Of a stretch of DNA of 10,866 nucleotides, positions 1-7,092 are shown one piece after another. The position numbers and the translations under genes were made by a program. Source of the DNA: JBFMGS01 sp040752635 (GTDB lineage Bacteria; Bacillota; SHA-98; UBA4971); assembly GCA_040752635.1 (NCBI GenBank), contig JBFMGS010000065.1, forward strand, positions 1-10,866, written 5' to 3'. The notes beneath the pieces were generated by a model that saw nothing but the letters and a program-made list of their open reading frames with translations, was not told where the DNA came from and searched no databases. Every line of letters starts with the position of its first letter. The stretch's first letter is position 1.

Positions 1-2
1 GT

Positions 3-944
3 CTAGAGTTCCTCGGCACCACGTCAAGAGGCACCCGAGTGCTCATAAACCGGGCCTACCTCGAATCGGATGTGAAGATCCTCACGGGGCTTGTTGAGAG
101 CCACTTCATGGCGGGGGCCTCAGGGGGCAGAAAGTCTGTCTGCCCCGGCCTTGTCGGGGAGGAAAGCACGTACATCTTCCACGGACCTGAGTTTCTCTCA
201 TCTCCGAACGCTCGGGACCTTGCCCTCGAGGGGAACCCCTGCCACGAAGAGGCGCTCGAGGTCGCGAAGATGGCGGGGGTCGATTTCATCGTCAACGTGA
301 CCCTGAATAGCAAGTTTGAGGTCACGGGCGTATATGCAGGGGACCTTGAGAAGGCTCACCTGAAGGCCGTGGAGAAGCTCTCGGAATACGTAAGCATCCC
401 GATAGACCGTGAGTATGACGTTGTCGTGACCCACGGGGGGTTTGTCGGAATAAACCATTACCAGGCCGCTAAGGCCGCGGTTGCCGCCATCCCTGCCTTA
501 AGACCTGGCGGCAGGCTCATCATGGCCGCAAACAACGTGGACAAAGATCCGGTGGGAAGCCCCTTGTATCGGACTGTCCTCCATCTTCTCACCTTAAACG
601 GCCCCGAGGCATTCATGCGCCTGATAACGAGCCCCGAGTGGAAATTCATCCCGGAGCAGTGGGAGGTGCAGATGTGGACCAGGGTCTTTGCCAAGATCCC
701 CATGGAGAACTTCACCTACTGCGCTCCCCACATCACTGCGAAGGATGCTGCGATCCTGCCGGGGAAAGACGGAAACCTCCTGCTTCCAGCGGAGCGACGG
801 TATTCGGGTTCGCTCCAGGATGCAGCCGACATGGTGGAGCTTGCGATCAGGGACGCTGTGCGATACTATAACGTCCGGGGCACCACTCCCTCCATAGCGT
901 TCTTGAAAGATGGGCCATACGGCATTCCGGTGCCCCGGGGCTGA
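3..944 (+). CDS. larA: LarA-family nickel-pincer racemase/epimerase (lactate racemase-like, DUF2088), 5' end outside window
   Basis: This is the C-terminal part of a LarA-like enzyme. The reading frame is open back to base 3 with no stop, and the residues before the GTG at 39 (LGTTSRGTRV) are typical LarA sequence, so 39 is not the start. About 313 residues of an expected 420-430 are present. In Lactobacillus plantarum LarA, Lys184 carries the nickel-pincer nucleotide and His200 binds nickel. The motif HFMAGASGGRK is present, with its His at 102-104 and its Lys at 132-134, and a further His lies 16 residues later at 180-182. These match the spacing of His174, Lys184 and His200, so the active site looks intact. 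Family members racemise or epimerise 2-hydroxy acids such as lactate, malate or phenyllactate; the substrate cannot be read from the sequence. The cofactor genes larB, larC and larE are not in this window. The gene ends 49 bases before an ABC-F gene on the same strand and may be co-transcribed with it. Confidence 0.9.
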   Translation, partial: LEFLGTTSRGTRVLINRAYLESDVKILTGLVESHFMAGASGGRKSVCPGLVGEESTYIFHGPEFLSSPNARDLALEGNPCHEEALEVAKMAGVDFIVNVTLNSKFEVTGVYAGDLEKAHLKAVEKLSEYVSIPIDREYDVVVTHGGFVGINHYQAAKAAVAAIPALRPGGRLIMAANNVDKDPVGSPLYRTVLHLLTLNGPEAFMRLITSPEWKFIPEQWEVQMWTRVFAKIPMENFTYCAPHITAKDAAILPGKDGNLLLPAERRYSGSLQDAADMVELAIRDAVRYYNVRGTTPSIAFLKDGPYGIPVPRG

Positions 945-993
945 TTCTGCACGAATCACAAGCTTGCGAACGAGCGGATGGTTTGAAAGCGAA

Positions 994-3006
994 ATGATCG
1001 TTGTTCAAATGGACGGAGTATCCAAGTCATACGGAGTAAAGCCCGTGATCATGGAAGCGTCGTTTCAGATCAGAGCGGGCGAGAAGCTCGGGCTCGTCGG
1101 GCGGAACGGAGCCGGCAAGACAACACTCCTTCGCCTGATAGCCGGGCTTGAGGATCCCGACTCGGGGCAGGTTTCCGTTCCAAAGGGCACCCGCATCGGT
1201 TACGTGGAGCAGAACCCATCCTTTGAGTCGGATCTATCCATCGTCGAAGCGGTCTATGACGGGTTTAGGGACCTCTTAGAGATGCAAAATGCCCTCAGCA
1301 GGCTTTCGCGCGAAATGGCTGGCCCGGAGGTGGCAGGTTCGCCTGAACGGCTAAGGCGCGCGATGAGCGACTACGCGGCGCTCACCGAAGAGTTCGAGAG
1401 AGCCGACGGCTACTCAATGAATAGCAGGGTCACCGGAGTTCTATCGGGCCTTGGCTTTACAAAGGACACGTGGCAAAGGCCTTTGCGGAGTCTGAGCGGA
1501 GGCGAAAGGACCAGGGTCCTCCTGGCAAGGGCGCTGCTTTCGCGGCCTGATGTGCTGCTCCTGGACGAGCCCACCAACCACCTGGACATTCCCTCCACCG
1601 TGTGGCTCGAGGATTTTCTCTCAGCTTACCCCGGGACGGTTATCGTGGTCTCCCATGACAGACACTTTCTGGACCAGGTGGTCACCAGGATCCTGGAGAT
1701 CGAGGATCATAAGGTAAACGAATATGCAGGGAACTACTCCACCTATGCCGAGAAAAAAGAGGAACGGCTTTCCCGGCAAGAAACGGCTTACAAATTGCAG
1801 CAAGGAGAGATTGCGAGGCTCGAGGCTGTGCTCCGACGGTACACAGCACTGAGTGCGAGGAACAACAAGTTCGCAAGGCGCGCCGAGGATGTACGAAAGA
1901 AGCTCGCACGCATCGAACGGCTGGATAAGCCGGTGTTGAAACGCAAGTCCATCGGGTTTTCCCTTTCAAACCCAGACCGAGGTGGAGACCAGGTTGTCAG
2001 GCTCGAGGACCTTGCCATGGGATTCGGAGACCGGGTTCTCTTTTCCAACGTTCGGCTCACAGTCAAACGCGGGGAGCACGTGGGAATCATCGGGCGAAAT
2101 GGGGTTGGCAAGTCCACCTTGCTTCATGTCATCACCGGTCGGATAGAACCTTCCGCCGGGGCTGTCCACCTTGGCGCAGGCGTCGATATCGGCTATTACG
2201 ACCAGCAGCACGAGGATCTTGCGCCAGGCAGAACTGTCATAGAAGAGGTGCTGAGTTCGACCCGGCTGACGCCGCAGGAGGCTCGCAACCTCCTTGGACG
2301 CTTCATGTTCCACGGGGATGATGTGTTCAAGCGCATCGAGGACCTGTCCGGCGGGGAGCGGAACAGGGTGCTGCTTGCAAGGCTCATGGCGTCAGGGTGT
2401 AACCTCCTGGTCATGGATGAGCCCACCAACCACCTGGACATCGACTCCGTAGAGGTCCTCGAGAAAGTGCTGGCGGGTTACGACGGCACGGTGCTCGTCG
2501 TATCTCATGATAGGTACTTCCTCGGCCGGGTTGCTGATAGAATCCTGGAGCTCGAGGACGGCCGCGTTGTGGATTACCCGGGAGGTTATGCTTATTATCT
2601 CGAGAAGAAATCCGGTCAACTAGGCGATGCTGGACCGCGGGCCGAGGGGACTTCAGCCTTGCGATACGGGCCGCGCCTGGCATGGCGGGAAGGTTGGTCG
2701 GGAGCAGATGGGGAGCGACCGGGCGTCGTCGGGTCAGGTCGAGAGTCCAGGGGGAGCCGGGGCGATGGAGGACCCCGCTTGCCTTGCGCAGGGGCGCAAC
2801 AGGAGAGTGTTGGCAGCGTTGAGGTCCTCGAGAGGGAGATCATGCAGCTCGAGGCAACCATCAAACATCTCAACGCCGAGCTCGCAGATCTTGAGCTCTA
2901 TCTTTATCCGGACCGTATGGCAGAGAAAGCCCGGTCTCTCGCCCTTGCCGAGAAGATGCTCGAAGAGTGCTACAAGAAATGGGAGAGTTCAACGAACGGA
3001 ACGTAA
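994..3006 (+). CDS. ABC-F family ATP-binding protein (ribosome-associated type), two ATPase domains
   Basis: This is a soluble 670-residue protein with two ABC ATPase domains and no membrane segment, the layout of ABC-F translation factors and ribosome-protection proteins (Uup, YdiF and EttA relatives). Domain 1 has Walker A GRNGAGKTT at 36-44, signature LSGGE at 167-171 and Walker B LLLDEPTNHLD from 188. Domain 2 has Walker A GRNGVGKST at 367-375, signature LSGGE at 451-455 and Walker B LLVMDEPTNHLD from 471. Switch histidines lie in SHDR at 221 and 505. The charged helical stretch at about 250-315 is the inter-domain linker that reaches the tRNA site in this family. A Gly/Arg/Ser-rich stretch at about 541-605 joins domain 2 to a C-terminal coiled coil at about 606-665. 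The frame also opens with an ATG at 910, inside larA. I chose 994 because homologous proteins begin with a M-I-V-x-Q-type strand; the ribosome site there (GAAAG, 985-989) is weak. The exact subfamily, and any antibiotic role, is unknown. Confidence 0.93.
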   Translation: MIVVQMDGVSKSYGVKPVIMEASFQIRAGEKLGLVGRNGAGKTTLLRLIAGLEDPDSGQVSVPKGTRIGYVEQNPSFESDLSIVEAVYDGFRDLLEMQNALSRLSREMAGPEVAGSPERLRRAMSDYAALTEEFERADGYSMNSRVTGVLSGLGFTKDTWQRPLRSLSGGERTRVLLARALLSRPDVLLLDEPTNHLDIPSTVWLEDFLSAYPGTVIVVSHDRHFLDQVVTRILEIEDHKVNEYAGNYSTYAEKKEERLSRQETAYKLQQGEIARLEAVLRRYTALSARNNKFARRAEDVRKKLARIERLDKPVLKRKSIGFSLSNPDRGGDQVVRLEDLAMGFGDRVLFSNVRLTVKRGEHVGIIGRNGVGKSTLLHVITGRIEPSAGAVHLGAGVDIGYYDQQHEDLAPGRTVIEEVLSSTRLTPQEARNLLGRFMFHGDDVFKRIEDLSGGERNRVLLARLMASGCNLLVMDEPTNHLDIDSVEVLEKVLAGYDGTVLVVSHDRYFLGRVADRILELEDGRVVDYPGGYAYYLEKKSGQLGDAGPRAEGTSALRYGPRLAWREGWSGADGERPGVVGSGRESRGSRGDGGPRLPCAGAQQESVGSVEVLEREIMQLEATIKHLNAELADLELYLYPDRMAEKARSLALAEKMLEECYKKWESSTNGT

Positions 3007-5835
3007 GCCAGAGGCCGCGAACTCCCCGCCTAGCGCAAGAAGAAGGCGCACATAGGGCCCAACCGGCCATGGGGCCTCCGCAGGTGGCGAGCCCGTCGCT
3101 CCAGACATCGAACGATATCCAACGACGAGCCTGGCTCGGGAGGTCACGTCGTATGCGGCCATCAAGTCCAGCGTGACGAGGGACACTCCTCCCGGATCCT
3201 GCGATGCCCACATCGCTCCCGCGCCGAGCGATACCCTGGACGTCACCCGGCGGTCAAGATGGATTGCCACCCCTCTAGTTAAGGCGTGGGCTGAAGAGCC
3301 GGCGGAGATCTCGTCGGCCTGCTTCATGGACCACGACGCAGATGCTGTGACGTGCTCGCTCAGGCGAAGAGAGCCGGCGAAGACAATCGAGGATGTAGCA
3401 ACCCGGGTCCCCGAGGTGGTCTCGCGACTTTCGAAACCCTGTGCAAGCGACACGGCGGCGTCTCTAAACCCCTGGAATCGGAGAGACAGCTTCAACGAGA
3501 TATCCTGCCGTCGCGGCTCAAAGGATGCCCGCAGGTCGGCGCGGTATGGATCACCCGGAGAGATGCGCGCCGCGAGACGCAACGTCCCCTGGAGCCCCTG
3601 GTGGCCCGGTTGATACTCGGCCCCGAGCGCGAAGCTTCCACCCCCAGTGTAGTTAAGCCCGATAAGTGTGGTAGGTGGAGCAAGTTCGTTCCAGCGGTGC
3701 ACAATAGATAGACGCAGCCTCGACCCGAGCGGCAGGGCGCAGGCGGCTTCGGCAGCGGGCGGGCTGGCTCCACCAAATGAGAGCCGCCCGGTAATCCCTG
3801 AGGCTCCGGAATAGGTGAGGCTTGCCTGCGGCACGATAACCACGCGACCCGGGTCATGGTCGGTACTATGACCCTCATCGGGGGCAGGAGATGCTTGTGG
3901 TGAGAGGCGTAGGCTGGCGGTGAGCGTCAGCGCATCTGTCAGACAATGCTCGTACCCTCCGGACATCCAGCTGGCCCCCCTGCTGCCTTCGTAGCCCGCC
4001 GTGAGAGTGAGGTGGGGCATCGGTGCAGCTTCAACCCTCACATCCAAGACTGGGTGCCTCCCGTCGCTCGAGATGTCCTGGGATACGCTTGCCACGAACC
4101 TTGCTGTCCTTGCAAGCTGGGCGGTAAACCCCACACGCCCCATTAGGGAAGACGTCGGTCCCAGCCGCGCGGTCAAGGTGAGATCCGGCCCGTTTCTCAT
4201 GCCTCCGGCTATGTTGCCTTGCGCATCCCACGAGGTGTGCCCCGGGCTTGCTTCCAACTTGAGAATCCCGGTTCCTACAAGAAACCCCTGCGGGCTTTGG
4301 CCCCCAGGTTCCTTCGTAGGACGCTCCAAGGGAATGTCGAAGCGCACTGTCTCGCCTTCAGCCACGCTTACAAGAATTACGGGCGAACGCGGCCTGTGGC
4401 CTGGCGGCAGGCTTTTTGCCGCAACTGCCAGAACGTAGTCGCCCGCGGCTAGCCTATCCAGAACGAACCTCCCTCCGGAGTCGGATTTTGCTGCCTCCGT
4501 GGAGTCCAGGGTTAGCACTACTCCCTTGACCGGCTGTTCGCCTGCGTCCATTTTCCCGTTCCCATTCTCGTCTACGAAGACTGCACCCGCGACGGTGCCA
4601 AAGGCTGCAGCGATTTGGTCTCGAATGTAGACAAGCACCTTCGCTTCTGCGGAAGACACCGCGACAGTTCCGACAGTCCCTGTGACGCGAGCATAGCCCG
4701 TGGCGGCGCCGGGTCTTGCGTCTGGGCCCACCAGCGCCTTGAATGACACGCTGACGGTGCTTCCCGATGCCAGGCGTCCGAGTCTCCATGACGTTCCAGT
4801 ACCCGTGCCAGTACCCAGGCTGTGGCGCCCATCTATATAGTCAGTTCCGGGCACAAGGCGGATCCCGTTCGGAAGGCTGAAACTGACATGCCCGTTCTCC
4901 AGGGCGAACGTGCTCGTGTTACGAATACTTGCGCTATATGTGAGGATGTCCCCAACTGACGCAGTGGCGGGTTCAGCCCTGGTTGAAAGCTCAATAGCCA
5001 TTCCGCGGGGACCGGTACCGTCATCTCGAGGCGCCGCCGGGGCTGGTGTGGTCTGGACCTGGATATAGCCTCCTGCCAGTGCGTAGATTGACGTGGTGAC
5101 ATAATATGAGTACGTGCCATCAGGAACTATGGACCCGTCCGTCTTTTTCCCGTCCCACGTTTCTTCGTGCCAGCCTTCGGCGGGCTTTGGGAGAGACCTG
5201 CTGTAAACCAGGATTCCTGCACTGTTGTATATTCTGAAGTATAAGGAAGAAGAGCTGGCGATGTAGCGATACTTGACTCTGACCGCGCCGTCTGTGTAAG
5301 GGTTAAAGGGGTTGGGGTCCACAAAGGATGCCGCGACGTGGCCATAGCTCGTGGTGTACACAAGCTCGCTACCATATCGGGCCCCCGGTGCAACGGGAGG
5401 TACATCGTAGCCGACGTTCAGACGGTAATCCATGACCACGATCCCCCCAACCACCGGCCCGTTGCTAATAAGAGCCACAGGAGAGGTACTGCACTTCCGG
5501 AAAGGCGCGGGCTCGCCATTCAAGCGTGCTGCCACTTCAAGGTTGCTTATGGGGAAGGTCGGCCCCCCATCACCCGCTGAGAAGTCCCTGGTTGCATTCA
5601 TGGTCAGGTTCCACGTACTGGTTCCCCACGTCTTAACCGCGATGTACACCGCATCCCGAGCGGTATATGGCGAGGATACCGGGCTGACATCCCCGAAGTC
5701 TACCTTTCCGTCATCAACAGCTACTTCAAGCACGGCTTGAGTATCAGACGTTGCGGCGTGGGACGGAGAGGGGAATGCGGCCAGGATTGACGATATAGCA
5801 ACCAGCCACGCCATGCGCGTAAGACCCCTGCGCAT
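2989..5835 (-). CDS. Large secreted multidomain protein: WxL-like, FlgD-like Ig, DUF11 and SdrD-B domains with a C-terminal beta-barrel-like region
   Basis: The product has 948 residues. Residues 1-27 are a signal peptide ending SPSHA. Residues 35-162 form a WxL-like beta domain (WNL at 75-77, closing strand ELVYTT at 157-162) resembling the small subunit encoded two genes upstream. Residues 171-250 resemble the FlgD/T9SS-type Ig domain: PNPFNPYTDG, then IYNSAG, WDG and VPDGTYSYYV. Residues 278-405 look like DUF11. Residues 414-503 look like an SdrD-B/Cna-B fold with a calcium-loop-like DENGNGKMDAGE. From about 518 to the end, about 25 short alternating polar/apolar strands separated by turns suggest an outer-membrane beta-barrel, ending YVRLLLALGGEF plus nine residues. 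There is no LPxTG motif and no C-terminal hydrophobic helix. A GTG at 5847 overlaps the upstream stop, but AAGGGGTGA at 5852-5844 sits eight bases before the ATG at 5835, so I prefer the ATG. It could be a surface adhesin, an usher-like export pore or an anchored scaffold. The domain calls are by eye, and no named family covers the whole protein. Confidence 0.85.
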   Translation of the reverse strand: MRRGLTRMAWLVAISSILAAFPSPSHAATSDTQAVLEVAVDDGKVDFGDVSPVSSPYTARDAVYIAVKTWGTSTWNLTMNATRDFSAGDGGPTFPISNLEVAARLNGEPAPFRKCSTSPVALISNGPVVGGIVVMDYRLNVGYDVPPVAPGARYGSELVYTTSYGHVAASFVDPNPFNPYTDGAVRVKYRYIASSSSLYFRIYNSAGILVYSRSLPKPAEGWHEETWDGKKTDGSIVPDGTYSYYVTTSIYALAGGYIQVQTTPAPAAPRDDGTGPRGMAIELSTRAEPATASVGDILTYSASIRNTSTFALENGHVSFSLPNGIRLVPGTDYIDGRHSLGTGTGTGTSWRLGRLASGSTVSVSFKALVGPDARPGAATGYARVTGTVGTVAVSSAEAKVLVYIRDQIAAAFGTVAGAVFVDENGNGKMDAGEQPVKGVVLTLDSTEAAKSDSGGRFVLDRLAAGDYVLAVAAKSLPPGHRPRSPVILVSVAEGETVRFDIPLERPTKEPGGQSPQGFLVGTGILKLEASPGHTSWDAQGNIAGGMRNGPDLTLTARLGPTSSLMGRVGFTAQLARTARFVASVSQDISSDGRHPVLDVRVEAAPMPHLTLTAGYEGSRGASWMSGGYEHCLTDALTLTASLRLSPQASPAPDEGHSTDHDPGRVVIVPQASLTYSGASGITGRLSFGGASPPAAEAACALPLGSRLRLSIVHRWNELAPPTTLIGLNYTGGGSFALGAEYQPGHQGLQGTLRLAARISPGDPYRADLRASFEPRRQDISLKLSLRFQGFRDAAVSLAQGFESRETTSGTRVATSSIVFAGSLRLSEHVTASASWSMKQADEISAGSSAHALTRGVAIHLDRRVTSRVSLGAGAMWASQDPGGVSLVTLDLMAAYDVTSRARLVVGYRSMSGATGSPPAEAPWPVGPYVRLLLALGGEFAASGLRSVR
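4796..4816. repeat. Short direct repeat inside the large surface gene
   Basis: CCAGTACCC occurs at 4796-4804 and again at 4808-4816, a 12-base period in the coding sequence. It helps encode a GTGTGTGT (Gly-Thr) run at residues 341-348 in the DUF11 region. The period is a multiple of three, so slippage would change length without breaking the frame. Confidence 0.6.
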
Positions 5836-5843
5836 TCCCGGGT

Positions 5844-5852
5844 TCACCCCTT
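5844..5852 (-). promoter_or_regulatory. Ribosome binding site that decides the start of the large barrel-like protein
   Basis: Read on the minus strand this is AAGGGGTGA, one base short of the full anti-16S consensus AAGGAGGTGA. It lies eight bases before the ATG at 5835-5833. It also covers the stop codon of the upstream gene and a possible GTG start at 5847, which would have no spacing from it. This supports the ATG as the start and suggests translational coupling between the two genes. Confidence 0.6.
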
Positions 5853-7067
5853 ATGCCTGACCGCGCTTTCACCCACTACGAATGCGGTCGAAGCTGATTT
5901 CTGTTGATTGCCCCACTGCAGGGTGGCTCTGGCCGTGTAGTACCCCGGCGGCAAAGGCTCCGGCCAGATGAGGCGGATCACCGCCGGGTCCCCCGGTGCT
6001 ACCCTGGCTCCTCCCAGCGCCACGAGCCCCACCCTCCTCATCTGGTAATCCCAGATCTCCACATAGCCGATGGGATCCAGGTCTGAGGTGTTTGGGTTCT
6101 CAAGGCATACCTCCACCGGAAGGTTCCATCCACTGCTTACCGCAGGGACACTGACTTTGGCTACCCGAGGCGTGTTGGGTCCGCTGGAAGGCAGTCTGTC
6201 CCGCCGAGACGCTCCAAGGTCGAGATGGGTCGAGGCAATTCTGTTCCCATCATCCACCCTGAACGCGACGAGGGCGGATTCCACCTCCCTGCCTGAGCTC
6301 TGTACACGCACCTCGGCCACATAGGCGCCGCTCCCTATACACGTGCCCGCAACTGACCCTATGAGAGTGCGTCTGTACCCTGGGAGACACACGCCGGTCG
6401 GCATGACCGCTTCCGCTGCAACCTTGCCGTCCTGCTGTCTCATGACCACCACGCCGCCGAGGTCAGCGTGGAGGTTGCCCTTGTTCTCGCACGTGGCAAA
6501 CACCTTTATTGCCGCTTTGGAGGTGTCTTGGGCCACACCCACGGACACGAGAACGGGCTTTGCCTCAGCGCGCACTCCTTGCCTCCGGGGGGTGACAGTG
6601 AGGAGGGTGAGCACGGCCACCTGTGAGCTCGCCCCCAACTGGTGGCCAGAGCTCCGGGTTGCGGGGCTTCCCCGGAACAGTATGACGGGGTATGCCCCGC
6701 CCGAGAAACCCGGGGTTACGTGCACTTTTGCCCTGACGGCTCTCGAGGCGCCCGGGGATAGGCGGAACTCGGCCGGGTCGAGAGTCACGAAAACTCCCTC
6801 GGCGGACGGATTCCCGTAAGGTCGGCACACCGGTATTCCTCCTTCGTCATGTCCGCCCTGTTGCACGCACCCCTCGATGTCAATAGCAGAGTCGCCGGGG
6901 TTGGCAACGATGATTGGCCCTATGGTGTCGCCGTCCTGTACCGCTGCTACAATGCTTGCGGGGCTCACCCGGATTGAAATCCCCGCAGACAGGGCGGAGC
7001 CGGACGGGGCCGCCACGGCAAAGAGAACCATCATGGCCAGGGCGAACGAGAGCGAGGTCCTGAACAC
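5844..7067 (-). CDS. Exported three-domain beta-sandwich protein, DUF916/pilus-chaperone-like
   Basis: This is a secreted protein of 407 residues. Residues 1-28 form a signal peptide with a hydrophobic core (FALAMMVLFAVAA) and cleavage probably after ALSA. The mature part reads as three Ig-like beta domains, at about 29-160, 165-272 and 300-398. Domain 1 has the pattern seen in DUF916 WxL-interacting proteins and periplasmic pilus chaperones: a strand IRVSP, an IIVANPGDSAIDI strand, then LDPAEFRLSPGASRAVRAKV and a GGAYPVILF strand. Unlike typical DUF916 proteins it has no C-terminal membrane helix; it ends AFVVGESAVRHKG, so it should be free in the periplasm or outside the cell. Its start is GTG with a near-perfect ribosome site. 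Its stop overlaps a possible GTG of the next gene by four bases, so translational coupling is likely. I infer that it folds or anchors the WxL-like partners encoded on either side. It could instead be a structural surface protein. Primary-sequence similarity to named families is weak. Confidence 0.8.
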   Translation of the reverse strand: MFRTSLSFALAMMVLFAVAAPSGSALSAGISIRVSPASIVAAVQDGDTIGPIIVANPGDSAIDIEGCVQQGGHDEGGIPVCRPYGNPSAEGVFVTLDPAEFRLSPGASRAVRAKVHVTPGFSGGAYPVILFRGSPATRSSGHQLGASSQVAVLTLLTVTPRRQGVRAEAKPVLVSVGVAQDTSKAAIKVFATCENKGNLHADLGGVVVMRQQDGKVAAEAVMPTGVCLPGYRRTLIGSVAGTCIGSGAYVAEVRVQSSGREVESALVAFRVDDGNRIASTHLDLGASRRDRLPSSGPNTPRVAKVSVPAVSSGWNLPVEVCLENPNTSDLDPIGYVEIWDYQMRRVGLVALGGARVAPGDPAVIRLIWPEPLPPGYYTARATLQWGNQQKSASTAFVVGESAVRHKG

Positions 7068-7072
7068 GGAGC

Positions 7073-7083
7073 ATCACCTCCTT
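7073..7083 (-). promoter_or_regulatory. Strong ribosome binding site of the chaperone-like gene
   Basis: Read on the minus strand this is AAGGAGGTGAT, a full match to the anti-Shine-Dalgarno sequence, five bases before the GTG at 7067. It supports the non-ATG start and predicts strong translation of the second cassette gene. Confidence 0.8.
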
Positions 7084-7092
7084 GCACGGTCT

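Noticed and set aside
942..958. TGATTC-TGCAC-GAATCA inverted repeat at the end of larA as a terminator
   Set aside because: The stem is only six AT-containing pairs and no T-run follows; it is probably chance.
910..993. ABC-F start at 910, overlapping larA
   Set aside because: The 28 extra residues lack family similarity and would overlap the larA coding end by 35 bases.
3173..4452. Several plus-strand open frames of 60-146 codons opposite the large surface gene
   Set aside because: They have no recognisable domains or good ribosome sites, and the opposite frame carries clear protein structure; long shadow frames are expected in GC-rich DNA.
2989..5835. Calling the large protein a true fimbrial usher (FimD/PapC family)
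   Set aside because: The soluble domains all precede the barrel-like part, and no mid-barrel plug or C-terminal soluble domains were seen, so the resemblance is functional at best.
5836..5847. GTG at 5847 as start of the large surface protein, with a 4-base GTGA overlap with the upstream stop
   Set aside because: The only good ribosome site abuts this GTG with no spacing but sits eight bases before the ATG at 5835, and the ATG start gives a cleaner signal peptide.
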